Assembly (NCBI RefSeq): GCF_000472525.1
Contig: NZ_AWZT01000012.1
Coordinates: 1-64,000 of the forward strand
Origin: Paraburkholderia dilworthii
GTDB lineage: Bacteria > Pseudomonadota > Gammaproteobacteria > Burkholderiales > Burkholderiaceae
Reading direction: 5' to 3'
Length of the DNA: 64,000 nucleotides
Of this stretch, positions 15,963 to 24,359 are shown one piece after another; the stretch's first letter is position 1, and each line of letters starts with the position of its first letter. Below the pieces are notes generated by a model. That model was given only the letters and a program-made list of their open reading frames with translations. It searched no databases and was not told the origin of the DNA. Made by a program: the position numbers and the translations under genes.

Positions 15963-17460
15963 ATGAGCACCTCCATATCTCCTAGAATTACCGCTTATTG
16001 CAGATCGCCCAACGAGATGGCAGGCCTACCGAAAGAACAATCTTCCCGGCGCTCGGGACGCTCCGTTAGCCCCCAAGTTGTCTTCGATGCGCACGAGCCA
16101 ATCACGCACGGCAGAGCGCGGGAGTACGGCGACACAGAAAATCCCGCCCTTACCGCCTTCGTCGGTAGCCTCTGGGCGGAGCTCCATTCGGCTGACGCGA
16201 CTCCGGTGCCGCGTTGCCCGCATTGCGCTGGCGCCCGTGGCCGCCTGCACCAGCGGGCAAATGAGTATCATGCAGTGCCGTATTTTCGGTGCGTCGATTG
16301 CCGTCGTTTGTACACACGACTGACGGGCAGCCCCATTGCTCGCCTCCGGTTCGCGAAGAAAATGCCGGAGTTCTTCCGGCTCCTGTCCCAACCGGTGCCG
16401 CTCGAGGAGGTATCGCGCCGTCTAGGCGTCGAATACGGCGCAATCTCGAACTGGTTGATGCGCTTCCGGCAACTGATCGCGCTCCACGATCCCGAGGGTC
16501 ATTGGACGCCACTCGTCAGGCTCGGCCTGAAATACCGGCCGCACGGCGAGTGTCCGAAATGCGGCCATGATGGACAACTAAACAACGGAGGGTTCACCGC
16601 CGACGACCAACGGCGGGCGAAGTGTCCATCGTGCGCTTACGTGTGGCCGCTCGACGCTGGCACGACAGGAGGTGACATACCAGTCATCGTCGCCAATGAT
16701 CTCGCGCTCAACGCGGCGGAGCGCCGCCGACGCGCTGGACTCGATGCCCCGGAGCTGCCACGTGTCGAATCCGCTTCGGTCAAAACGCAGCCCCGCATGG
16801 CACCCGCGCTGGTTCCTTCGCCGCTACTCTCTCCCCTCGACGCAGGTCGGTTTGATTTCGGCGGCCCATTGCGTCACAACAGTCCTCTTCCGCGGCGCCA
16901 CGTCGAGGACGAAGAACTGACGCGCTTCCTGAAAAGCCGTGTCGATCAGGTCCTCTCTGACAACGTAGAACCGCCACCGTGCCCGCATTGCGGCAGCCAG
17001 GACACGCGACTTGCCTCTTCGAAGCGCGCGCGCTCGCCTCTGCCTCAGTTCCAGTGCCGTGCGTGCGCGTCTATATTCGCGGGCGACCCGAACGCCGCTG
17101 GCCAAGATGCTGCGCAAGGACATCCTTTATCGGTTCCTGCCTCTGCTTTCCCAACACCGGCCGCTCGCTTATGCCGCAGATGAACTCGGGACGACGCCCG
17201 AAATTGTAAAGGCGTGGGTCAGGCGGTTCCGCGAGTGGCTGCTGGTACTGGATACGACCGGCGATTTTGAACGGCGCGTGCGGCTTGGTCTTAAAGCTCC
17301 TTGGCCGTTGATGGACTGCCCGCATTGCCTGAAGCAGGTCGAGGCGCGACCGCACGGCTTCAAACGGACAAGGAAGCAAACGGCGGCCGAACTCAAGCGA
17401 CGCCTGTTCCGCTGTACCGGATGCAACGGCTTCTTCGACGTCGGCATCGACGCCCTCTAG
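15963..17460 (+). pseudogene. DUF746-type zinc-finger protein with two repeats, frameshifted
   Basis: The first copy (about codons 70-230) has CPHC, YFRCVDCRRLYTRLTGSP, a helical region and ECPKCG. A second copy starts CPHCG...FQCRACASIFA and then needs a shift to the frame that gives RTPLAKMLRKDI, WVRRFREW and DCPHC. The indel lies near 17093; by alignment of the two copies about two bases are missing or one is added. The double zinc-finger and InsA-like layout fits the DUF746 proteins of Burkholderia, which are thought to derive from transposon-type zinc proteins. It is the third broken gene in a row. The start is uncertain (15963 or 16017). Confidence 0.6.
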
Positions 17461-17725
17461 CTCGACAGAGCGCATGTCCGCCAGGCATTGCCGCTGCCGT
17501 CCCGCAAGGCTTACTGAAGGTCGGCGTCGCACCGTCAGAATCGAGCCTTACCTGACAGTCGCACCACTGGCGTCTGGCCGGGTGGTTAGAATCGGTGCGG
17601 CCAGCCCGCTTTCGCGCCAAGGCTATACCTACGTTGCCTAGTCCGGTTGGCCGTAGACGACCCGAACCCGTCTTTTGATTTTCCAGGAAGCGGACATTCA
17701 AAGCGCAGGCTGCTCGCTCAACAAT

Positions 17726-18640
17726 TTAGGTGCGGCCACTATGAAGAACCTCTAACAACGCATTCGGATCGCCTGGAGACTTCTTCGCCAACTCAACCTC
17801 TTCGCTGCTCAATCCATAAATCGCGAATCTTTGCCCTGCCGATGAATCGCTCCAAACAAAGTTAGAGTCCAAATCGAGCGACTGAGCTGACTTTACTATT
17901 TCAAACTCCAAAAGGCCAAAGCGTCGCTTTTTCAAGACCCTGACGACGATGCAGCAGATATTATTAAAACACCTGTCAGTGGGATCGGGTTTAACGCCCA
18001 TATTGAATCCGCCTTGATCCTTAACACTAGGGAAAGCAAGGCCGTCGGCGTTGTTTCTTCTATATATCGAACGTGTTATAGCGCGGCTCAAAAGATAGTT
18101 TCTTTTACTTGCATCCGTGTCTGCAAGGACATTAGCGAAGAATTTGTCAATGTAAATCATTTTCAATGCAGCGTGACGAGGCATTGAATTTAATGCTTTT
18201 GTTAAGCCCATGCCTGGATCGGTCCCAGCAAAGCGCATATACCCGGCCTTTTGAACGTTCCAAAATTCACCAACTAGTGCCAATCGTACCGGGTTACCTT
18301 CATGCACGCGGAAACCTGCGAGTTGGACAAGGTGCCCCTCTTCAGCATCGATTTCTGCAATCGCAGTTTCCTTTCTTGCAGCAACGTAAAAACACGGGGA
18401 TCCAGCGTCGTTCAAGCGTCCGACGCGAGCAACGTGAGGAGGCGGATAATTCATCTCAGCGAGATTTTTGAACGGCGTATCTTGAACGATACGCGCGCGC
18501 CAGAAAATGCTGCCCTTGCCCCAGTTGACGGAAAGAATCTTGTAGTGGCTGAACAAGGGAGCCACGGCGTGAGAGAACTCTTCTTCCACCTCGCTGCTAA
18601 GTGCTCTGTCAAAGATACGGTCGCAATCATCCAAGGTCAT
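17726..18640 (-). CDS. RES domain protein, NAD+ phosphorylase-like
   Basis: The 304-residue product contains IFWRARIV (conserved Arg), CFYVAARKETAIAEI (Glu) and LAFPSVKDQGGFNMGV (Ser and Asn). These are the order and spacing of the RES family, whose characterised members destroy NAD+ as toxins; the site is cytoplasmic. It is longer than most RES toxins and no Xre-type antitoxin gene is adjacent. The ATG at 18640 is used; a TTG start at 18694 would add 18 residues and neither has a strong ribosome binding site. It forms part of a low-GC minus-strand cluster with a HEPN-like and an HNH gene. Confidence 0.7.
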   Translation of the reverse strand: MTLDDCDRIFDRALSSEVEEEFSHAVAPLFSHYKILSVNWGKGSIFWRARIVQDTPFKNLAEMNYPPPHVARVGRLNDAGSPCFYVAARKETAIAEIDAEEGHLVQLAGFRVHEGNPVRLALVGEFWNVQKAGYMRFAGTDPGMGLTKALNSMPRHAALKMIYIDKFFANVLADTDASKRNYLLSRAITRSIYRRNNADGLAFPSVKDQGGFNMGVKPDPTDRCFNNICCIVVRVLKKRRFGLLEFEIVKSAQSLDLDSNFVWSDSSAGQRFAIYGLSSEEVELAKKSPGDPNALLEVLHSGRT

Positions 18641-18878
18641 GTGGTCAATCCAATGGTTATTGATTGTTGTTAGTTCCCACCTGCCGAACAGCAAAGCCTC
18701 TCAAGCACGCTTGCATCTTCGTCCAACCATGGACGGGCCGATGGCAGATCAGAGCAGATTGTCGAGGATCTGAGAGCAAGCGCCCGACCGCAGATGTTCT
18801 TTTAGTCCGCAATATAGACACCGTACCGGTTCGCGGCAGGAACGTACCACTTGCCCGAAGGAGTAGCCGGTGACAGCA

Positions 18879-19562
18879 CTAGCCGATTTGTCGTTGAGTC
18901 CCGTCGGCATCCGTCACTGTAATGGAGGCGCTGATGGTAAGTTTCATTGGTCCTCCTGCTTCTTTTGCCGAATTCACGTCAAAGGCAGGGTACAGGCTAG
19001 CCACCACTCGAAATGCTCCATTAATAATCGAATGAAGCGCAGAAGTTTCCATGCTTAATTTTCTGAATTTGATAGATTTTCCTTCGTCGGCGAAGATGAT
19101 GGATATTGGACCGGCGCCAGTTTCACCGGTAGTGACTTGAGAATGCATGTGGTCAAACTGGTTTCGTATCAAACGCAATTCCTCAATTGAATTTTTATGA
19201 TGCTTACAAAATTCCTGAGCTACCTGGGACGAATCTAACCTCTTGATTGCCATACAAGCTCGAAACGTAGCCGTGACACAATCCTCAACCTGCTCCGATA
19301 CGTCAAGTACATGGAATAGTGCACCTCCATCTCTTGACTGATCCGCATTATCTTGCCGCTCGACTAGTTCTCTAGCCTTTGAGTAATGTCTTGATGCGCT
19401 CGCCACTGTATGAAGAAGCCATGATCGTAACTTTCTATCATCTTCCGACAGTGCTGGGTCTGGAACGAATACACTAATAAATGAATGCCGCTTTAATCCT
19501 TCGATATTTCCAAGAAGATCAGGAATGTACTTAACCGTCGGCAGTTTTGGGACTGTGTTCAT
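18879..19562 (-). CDS. Hypothetical protein with a HEPN-like R(x4)H motif
   Basis: The 227-residue product is largely helical in character. Residues 133-138 are RNQFDH within EELRLIRNQFDHMHSQV, the R(x4-6)H motif that marks HEPN ribonucleases of toxin and defence systems. Upstream are LFHVLDVSEQVEDCVTATF and ACMAIKRLD, also helix-like. The C-terminus ends with ISASITVTDADG. No family is certain and the HEPN call rests on the motif and the context. It lies between a RES and an HNH gene on the same strand. Confidence 0.5.
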   Translation of the reverse strand: MNTVPKLPTVKYIPDLLGNIEGLKRHSFISVFVPDPALSEDDRKLRSWLLHTVASASRHYSKARELVERQDNADQSRDGGALFHVLDVSEQVEDCVTATFRACMAIKRLDSSQVAQEFCKHHKNSIEELRLIRNQFDHMHSQVTTGETGAGPISIIFADEGKSIKFRKLSMETSALHSIINGAFRVVASLYPAFDVNSAKEAGGPMKLTISASITVTDADGTQRQIG

Positions 19563-19685
19563 CTTGGCGCTTAGTTTCGGGTGACGTTTAAAAGATACTT
19601 TATGCTTTCGAGAAGTTGAATTTCGAGCATGTTGCTCCCGTCCGGTTTGCCCTGTGAAAAGTTTTACCCAGTCGAGCCCTCGTCG

Positions 19686-20924
19686 CTAAGTCACCGCTTT
19701 TTTTTGCCGCTGCATCTCTACATACGTCGAGTAGTGCTTGTCGAGCGCGTCTGGACCGGGAGCGTCAGTGAAGCGATCCGGTACGACCGCTAGCGAGCTA
19801 CCATTGTACTTCCCATAATCAGTCATTCGGAGCTGGGGTGCGACATGAACGATAGATCGTGAGTCGACGGACAGCAGGTAGAGGTCAAACAACGTGTGAA
19901 TGTCTGCTCTGAGTAGTAGCCCATTGCGCAAGTTGTAGTCTGTGACCAATGAGTGTGGGACGATATGCGCAGCTTCCAGAAGTTCCTCAATCCGTGAGCC
20001 GGTGACAGCACACCGCGTTCGATACGCGTCCAACAGCGCGCGTCGGAATTTTGCCTGACCACGGCGGGTCTTGATGGCGCGTTTCTGTACTTCGTCGTAA
20101 GGGCCATCGTCTGTGTTGGTTTGATCGACATTGCCATCGACGGGCTTTTCTATCCCACGCACGATCACGCATGCCCCGCTGGAAAAATCGTAAGAGTGAA
20201 CGTACCACTCCTGGCCGTCTAGATAACGCTTTTCAACCTTCGCTGCGCGCTCGGCCCGCTCTTCGCCCTCTGGGCGCTTTCCTGCGCCCACAATTACTCG
20301 CACCGGAAGTCGCCGCTCATAAGACTCCCGAATCGCATCGTCCAATGCCGCTCCCCGCCGCGCTTGGGTATTTGCCCGATTGCGCACCTTTATATCCACT
20401 TCGGGATTGCTGGCTATTCCGGACCGCTCCTCTTTCTCAACACGAACATTCCGATCAAAGTAAATCCATCCGTCTTCGTTGATTTTGAATTCGCTGTACC
20501 AGAGGCAAAGCACGAAGCCTTCGGTCAACGATCCGAAGCACCATTCGTAGCAGAAGTTAGGATTTGACTTAAAGTCTTCATTCCAACCATCAATCGACAC
20601 ACCTGCTTCGCGTAAAAGATCGTAAAGCGTGTCCGTCGATACTGGCTCAAGGCTCTCCAGTGATTCTGTTGGACGGGCGTCTGATCGTCTGAATGTGACG
20701 AGTCGATTGGCCTGGTCCAGCCCTACCTGCCGCCAGCCTTGCTCCAACCAGCATCGCCCAGGATGACCATCCTTAGTTCGAGAGTTCGCCCAAAATGGTT
20801 TGAATCGGTCAGCGGTCGGTGGTAGCGTCTCGCCGATTATTTTCTCCACATCAGCAAACGAGAGTGTCAGTTCACTGACGGATTGCGCGGCCAAGTGTTC
20901 TGCAAGTGGCTGATATTTGGTCAT
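19686..20924 (-). CDS. HNH endonuclease with an extra N-terminal domain
   Basis: The 412-residue product has two parts. The C-terminal region (about residues 300-370) holds CAVTGSRIEELLEAAHIVPHS and then LRNGLLLRADIHTLFD, the layout of the HNH_2 class found in restriction-type nucleases. The N-terminal 85 residues, LSFADVEKIIGETLPPTA then WANSRTKDGHPGRCWLEQGW, resemble a small domain often seen in defence proteins. An effector against invading DNA is plausible but inferred. The gene is moderately AT-rich and the longest of the low-GC cluster. Confidence 0.65.
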   Translation of the reverse strand: MTKYQPLAEHLAAQSVSELTLSFADVEKIIGETLPPTADRFKPFWANSRTKDGHPGRCWLEQGWRQVGLDQANRLVTFRRSDARPTESLESLEPVSTDTLYDLLREAGVSIDGWNEDFKSNPNFCYEWCFGSLTEGFVLCLWYSEFKINEDGWIYFDRNVRVEKEERSGIASNPEVDIKVRNRANTQARRGAALDDAIRESYERRLPVRVIVGAGKRPEGEERAERAAKVEKRYLDGQEWYVHSYDFSSGACVIVRGIEKPVDGNVDQTNTDDGPYDEVQKRAIKTRRGQAKFRRALLDAYRTRCAVTGSRIEELLEAAHIVPHSLVTDYNLRNGLLLRADIHTLFDLYLLSVDSRSIVHVAPQLRMTDYGKYNGSSLAVVPDRFTDAPGPDALDKHYSTYVEMQRQKKAVT

Positions 20925-21063
20925 CGAGCGTCTCTACGATTTCTTGTATCGGCGAAAAATGTAATGCTGCGCGGTCAATAATTCGGCTGGTGATCGATTG
21001 TCGACGATGTGTCCCACGTCGTCGAGTGTCCCTGTCTGGCCGTCCCGTGCCGCACGCAGCGGC

Positions 21064-21705
21064 TCATGGAATCGTCCGGGACATGCTGTCGCGAACGGCG
21101 AATCGCTTCCACCAGGAGACAAATTTTTCGTGTTGCTCCATTAATGAAACGGCTTCAGGTGCCTGCATGAAGCATGCGAACATTGGCGCGGCATACAGAT
21201 CGGCAAATGTCACGTCCCCGCCGATCAGAAACTCCCGGTCGTCGGACAGCCGGTTCAATTCGGATAGACATACAGCAGCACGCGGTAGCGCGGCGGCGAT
21301 CTTCCGCTCGTCAGCTAACCGGCCTTCGCGAGCTAAAACCACCCGTTCAACGTATACGTCCCAAACTAGCGTTCGGTATGCATAGGAGTCCAGTATCCCC
21401 ACGATCTGGTTTACTTTGGCGCGGGCTCTCGGATCTGTCGGTTGCAGTTTGCATCCGGGAAAAGCGTCGTCGATATAGCGAACAATCGCGCCTGTCTCGT
21501 AAAGCTCGAATTCACCGTGCTCGAAGGCTGGAATGCGGCCGAACGGGTGCCGTGTCAAATGCTCCTGCGGAACTCCCGTCTCTGCGAAGACGTCCACTTC
21601 GACCAGGCCATATTTGACCTTCTTCTCTTCCAGCGCAAGCCGGACTATCCGCACATAGACACTCCATGCGGCTCCGTATAAGTTCACCACTTCGGTTGTC
21701 GGCAT
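21064..21705 (-). CDS. Glutathione S-transferase family protein
   Basis: The 213-residue product starts MPTTEVVNLYGAAWSVYVRI with a thioredoxin-like N-terminal fold. It then has HPFGRIPAFEHGEFELYETGAIVRYID, the cis-Pro and ExxAIxRYL segment that binds glutathione. The C-terminal helical domain includes FLIGGDVTFADLYAAPMF, the usual N-capping motif. The catalytic residue near the start appears to be Ser15 or Tyr17, which cannot be settled here. A start 7 residues upstream is possible. It is a general detoxification-type enzyme with unknown substrate. Confidence 0.8.
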   Translation of the reverse strand: MPTTEVVNLYGAAWSVYVRIVRLALEEKKVKYGLVEVDVFAETGVPQEHLTRHPFGRIPAFEHGEFELYETGAIVRYIDDAFPGCKLQPTDPRARAKVNQIVGILDSYAYRTLVWDVYVERVVLAREGRLADERKIAAALPRAAVCLSELNRLSDDREFLIGGDVTFADLYAAPMFACFMQAPEAVSLMEQHEKFVSWWKRFAVRDSMSRTIP

Positions 21706-21950
21706 AGCAACGCCCCGGTCGCGCATGAGAGGTGCGGATACGACAGTCTAATTTAATGAAGACAGCGACCGCCAATTCGCCGTTGACAACCGGCCATTCA
21801 CGACGTAAAGCCGGTTTGTTGACGATCTATGCTTTGAGCGCGAGTGTCCCTTCATGGCCGGTCTCTGTCGGTAAACAATCTACGTCATGCTGGTCGCCGG
21901 ACATGTCATCGGCAATCGACAGTGCTATGCGACGCTCCCTGCCGTAGACG

Positions 21951-21987
21951 AAAAAAAAGCCCGGGGTTCCAGAGGAGCCCACGGGCT
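21951..21987 (-). terminator. Rho-independent terminator after the TGT-like gene
   Basis: On the minus strand AGCCCGTGGGCTCC and GGAACCCCGGGCT form a GC-rich stem and are followed by eight T. It lies 21 bases after the stop of the gene at 22008-22985 and probably closes that long minus-strand region. Confidence 0.75.
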
Positions 21988-22007
21988 GATCAAGACACAA
22001 TTGGCGC

Positions 22008-22985
22008 TCACCTGTTGAAAGCGAGGCGGAACTGATCGCCGACCCCATGCGCGGCCCGCCGCGACGCAGTTCTCATCCAGCGATCCATCTCGGCCGCACG
22101 ATGAGCAATGGTGTTTGACGCCCCTGCCTGCCGCGCCTTGACCCGCGCAGCAAAGTCCGGCGCCATGGAATCGACGCTGGCGACCCAGTCATACATCTTG
22201 ACGCGCTCAAGGGCCTGCCCTTTCACGCCAAACAGGTGAAGCTTGGATCCGGTCGGCAGGTGCCCTTCCAGGCCTTCCAGGATGGCGAACAGCCCGTACC
22301 GGGGATCCGTCAGGTGCCGTCGGCAGACCGAACCGAGGCCGATCAGAACCGGCGCTGCAACCCATGGCATCCACCGCTCCCACACCTGCAGCAGCAGGTC
22401 GATGCTTCGTCGGTAATCGTCAACTGCCCAGCCCTGCGCAACGGGCACCGGAATCCGGACAGTGTTCTGAACGGCCTCTGCACTGCAGGTTGCCGCAAGC
22501 TCGTCCTGCCACGCATAAACCACCCGTAACATGGACTCCAGCAACGTCGCCGTTGCATTCACCCGATAGTCGATCGCATCCTGATCTGCGGCAAGCTCCG
22601 GTTCACAGCACATGTCCGGCTGTGCGACCCAAGATGCCCCGGAGAACGACGCCAGTTCGACGAACTGCTCCATGGTCCAGGGATAGACGCCTGCAATCCC
22701 GTTTTGGCCACCCTTTGCCTGGAAAAGCTTCATCGCTGAGAAACCCGCGCTATCCAGGGCGAAGTCAATCTCTGTAAGATCGGTCGCTCGCGGGATACGA
22801 AAGCGGCCTGTCTTTCGGTTCCAGAAGGCAGACGCCGACACCATTGCCGGGTACCCCTCGTTGAAAGCATGAAAGGCGAGCCGACCGCCGCTATGAGGGA
22901 TGCCCACTCGAACGAGCAGCCCGTCATCTACATGAGCGTTTTTCTGCAGCACCGGCATGCCGGGCACGCGTGGGCTTCGAGTCAT
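22008..22985 (-). CDS. TGT/DpdA-like (queuine tRNA-ribosyltransferase-like) protein
   Basis: The 325-residue product starts at an ATG with GGAG at 7 bases (the longer frame to 23054 is not used). Residues 78-82 are DSAGF, like the DSGGF of tRNA-guanine transglycosylases. They are followed by AQPDMCCEPE, VPVAQGW, LIGLGSVCRR and KLHLFGVKG, the order of motifs in a TGT-type barrel. The family includes queuine enzymes for tRNA and DpdA, which inserts 7-deazaguanines into DNA. The zinc-site Cys cluster of classical TGT is not seen, which favours a DNA-type or other substrate. It is the leftmost gene of the element-like region. Confidence 0.6.
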   Translation of the reverse strand: MTRSPRVPGMPVLQKNAHVDDGLLVRVGIPHSGGRLAFHAFNEGYPAMVSASAFWNRKTGRFRIPRATDLTEIDFALDSAGFSAMKLFQAKGGQNGIAGVYPWTMEQFVELASFSGASWVAQPDMCCEPELAADQDAIDYRVNATATLLESMLRVVYAWQDELAATCSAEAVQNTVRIPVPVAQGWAVDDYRRSIDLLLQVWERWMPWVAAPVLIGLGSVCRRHLTDPRYGLFAILEGLEGHLPTGSKLHLFGVKGQALERVKMYDWVASVDSMAPDFAARVKARQAGASNTIAHRAAEMDRWMRTASRRAAHGVGDQFRLAFNR

Positions 22986-23044
22986 TTGCCACTCCAATGG
23001 AAAATGCGGAGCAGCCCTCGCGGGCGTGCCCCGCAAGGATAGGG

Positions 23045-23102
23045 AAAAAAGCACGACGGCTACGCAGCGATCACGCCCGTACGGGAGCGTGATCCCGTAG
23101 GG
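23045..23102 (-). promoter_or_regulatory. Attenuator-like leader before the TGT-like gene
   Basis: The minus-strand RNA reads CCCTACGGGATCACGC then TCCCGTACGGG and CGTGATC. Two exclusive stems are possible: CCCTACGGGA with TCCCGTACGGG, or GATCACGC with GCGTGATC. A six-base T-run follows at 23045-23050, about 60 bases from the start codon. Confidence 0.5.
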
Positions 23103-23114
23103 TATAAATGCTGG

Positions 23115-23498
23115 CTAGGACGACTCCACGACCCGGATATGTTTCATCCAGGTCACGCCTGACGGAAGACGCCTGATGAGCGCCAGCAGACCTGCGTCGT
23201 GGTGGCTTCGCGCCTCGACAGATGTGTCGTTAAGAACGGCGGCCTGAAGGTAGAACAGAAACGCGAGCGCTCCGGTGCCATGTTCTTCGGCTACATTGGC
23301 GAGCGTCTCAACTTCATCCAGAAGCTCACGGACGAAATTCGAACACAGGCTGGCGCGACGCATCGTAACGATTGCCGCGACCGCCAGATCCGCGGCGGCG
23401 CCCAGGTTGTTCTCCGGAATGTCATCGGTTGCGATTGCGCCAGAGTCGGCGAGACACCGCATCACGTCGTCAAAAAAATCAGTGCAAGAGTAAGTCAT
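23115..23498 (-). CDS. Hypothetical protein
   Basis: The 127-residue product starts MTYSCTDFFDDVMRCLADSG after GGAGCAGGCC. It is mainly helical, with Ala-rich segments such as NLGAAADLAVAAIVTMRRAS and ETLANVAEEHGTGALAFLFYL. No family is recognised. It is preceded and followed by leader hairpins typical of the element genes. A role in the element is likely but unknown. Confidence 0.6.
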   Translation of the reverse strand: MTYSCTDFFDDVMRCLADSGAIATDDIPENNLGAAADLAVAAIVTMRRASLCSNFVRELLDEVETLANVAEEHGTGALAFLFYLQAAVLNDTSVEARSHHDAGLLALIRRLPSGVTWMKHIRVVESS

Positions 23499-23521
23499 TT
23501 GGCCTGCTCCATAAGAGGATT

Positions 23522-23557
23522 GCCGGGGCAGCTCCCCCTTCCGGGGCTTGCCCCGGC
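23522..23557 (-). promoter_or_regulatory. Attenuator-like leader before the gene at 23498
   Basis: On the minus strand GCCGGGGCA and TGCCCCGGC form a 9-base-pair stem around GCCCCGGAAGGGGGAGC, which could form its own hairpin. CCGGGGC can also pair with the inner GCCCCGG, so exclusive folds are possible. GGAG of the next gene follows within about 15 bases, with no long T-run. Confidence 0.45.
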
Positions 23558-23582
23558 GGGTGAGTAAAAGATGCGTCAGAGG

Positions 23583-23801
23583 TTAGGTCGGCACACAGTC
23601 GCCGTGACGCGAGTCGCGTCGCGTGCCCGTTGACACGGCTACTTTCAGTCGCCGGTCGAACGGCGACTGGCTTGCGCCAGGTGCGCGTATCGCTTTGCCT
23701 GCCGTGGCGGACAAAGCGGCCGCCGACTGCTGCTCCCAGAACAGGTATGCAATGGCAAGCAACGCGCCGATTGCTGCCGCGGTAGTGATCTGCTTTTTCA
23801 T
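23583..23801 (-). CDS. Small membrane-anchored protein
   Basis: The 72-residue product starts MKKQITTAAAIGALLAIAYLF after GGAGAGCCTTC. It has one N-terminal hydrophobic helix (about residues 5-22) and a basic tail ending in RRDSRHGDCVPT. It resembles a small inner-membrane or entry-exclusion-type element protein, but no family is assigned. The overlapping frame at 23479-23814 has no ribosome binding site. Confidence 0.55.
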   Translation of the reverse strand: MKKQITTAAAIGALLAIAYLFWEQQSAAALSATAGKAIRAPGASQSPFDRRLKVAVSTGTRRDSRHGDCVPT

Positions 23802-23818
23802 GAAGGCTCTCCATGCGA

Positions 23819-23851
23819 AAGGCCCCGACACTCTTTCGAGGTCGAGGCCTT
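23819..23851 (-). promoter_or_regulatory. Leader hairpin before the gene at 23801
   Basis: On the minus strand AAGGCCTCGAC and TGTCGGGGCCTT form a stem with an inner CTCGAAAGAG hairpin. The stem ends 18 bases before the start codon at 23801 and has only a weak T-run. It is similar in place and layout to the other leaders. Confidence 0.4.
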
Positions 23852-23856
23852 GCGGA

Positions 23857-24063
23857 TCAGGAACAGGTTTTCGGGTGCGCGACCGGAAAAACCAGCACGC
23901 GACCATCGTTGCAAAGAATGAAGTCGCCCGGCTCACCTCGCGGCTGCTGGATGACAATCGTCGATACGTGCCTCGACGGCTGAGGCTGGGCCTGCGGTTG
24001 AATCGTGCAGGCACACAGCGTCGAACTGCCTGCTGCCAGAAGCAGCATCATCAGGTTTTGCAT
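23857..24063 (-). CDS. Small lipoprotein
   Basis: The 68-residue product begins MQNLMMLLLAAGSSTLCACT, a hydrophobic signal ending in a lipobox-like LCAC, with Cys19 as the probable lipid site. The mature part is short with a Gln/Pro-rich start and a central VIQQPRGEPGDFILCNDGRV. Small lipoproteins of this kind are common in conjugative elements near entry-exclusion or pilus genes; no specific role is claimed. A ribosome binding site is weak. Confidence 0.55.
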   Translation of the reverse strand: MQNLMMLLLAAGSSTLCACTIQPQAQPQPSRHVSTIVIQQPRGEPGDFILCNDGRVLVFPVAHPKTCS

Positions 24064-24094
24064 TTAGTGAACTCGGTATGAAAAGGAAGGCCGC

Positions 24095-24280
24095 TTACGC
24101 GGCCCGCGATTCGAAAGGGATGCTGGCGTGGTGCGTTACCCACCTGCCGTCGACGAGGACGTCACGCAGGAGCGTGCCGTTCAGGACGTAGGTGTGGACA
24201 GTGCCCGTGCGCTGCAGTGCAGGCCGAACGGAGACGGTGACTGCTCCGGTTCGTGCATACATGTCGTACTTCTGTTTCAT
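24095..24280 (-). CDS. Hypothetical small protein
   Basis: The 61-residue product starts MKQKYDMYARTGAVTVSVRP at an ATG preceded by GAGGAACGCC. Its alternating hydrophobic residues suggest a small beta-rich fold. No family is recognised. The leader hairpin upstream is one of the clearest copies of the element-wide leader. Confidence 0.6.
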   Translation of the reverse strand: MKQKYDMYARTGAVTVSVRPALQRTGTVHTYVLNGTLLRDVLVDGRWVTHHASIPFESRAA

Positions 24281-24294
24281 GGCGTTCCTCGTTG

Positions 24295-24340
24295 AAAAAA
24301 AAGCGAGGGAACGCCCCTATGGGGAGCGATCCCCACAGGG
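24295..24340 (-). promoter_or_regulatory. Attenuator-like leader before the gene at 24280
   Basis: The minus-strand RNA reads CCCTGTGGGGATCGC then TCCCCATAGGGG and CGTTCCC, followed by T8. Stem A pairs CCCTGTGGGGA with TCCCCATAGGG; stem B pairs GGGATCGC with GCGTTCCC and has the T-run. The two are mutually exclusive. The ribosome binding site GAGG follows within 10 bases. Confidence 0.6.
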
Positions 24341-24359
24341 TTGGAAGATAAATTGACGC

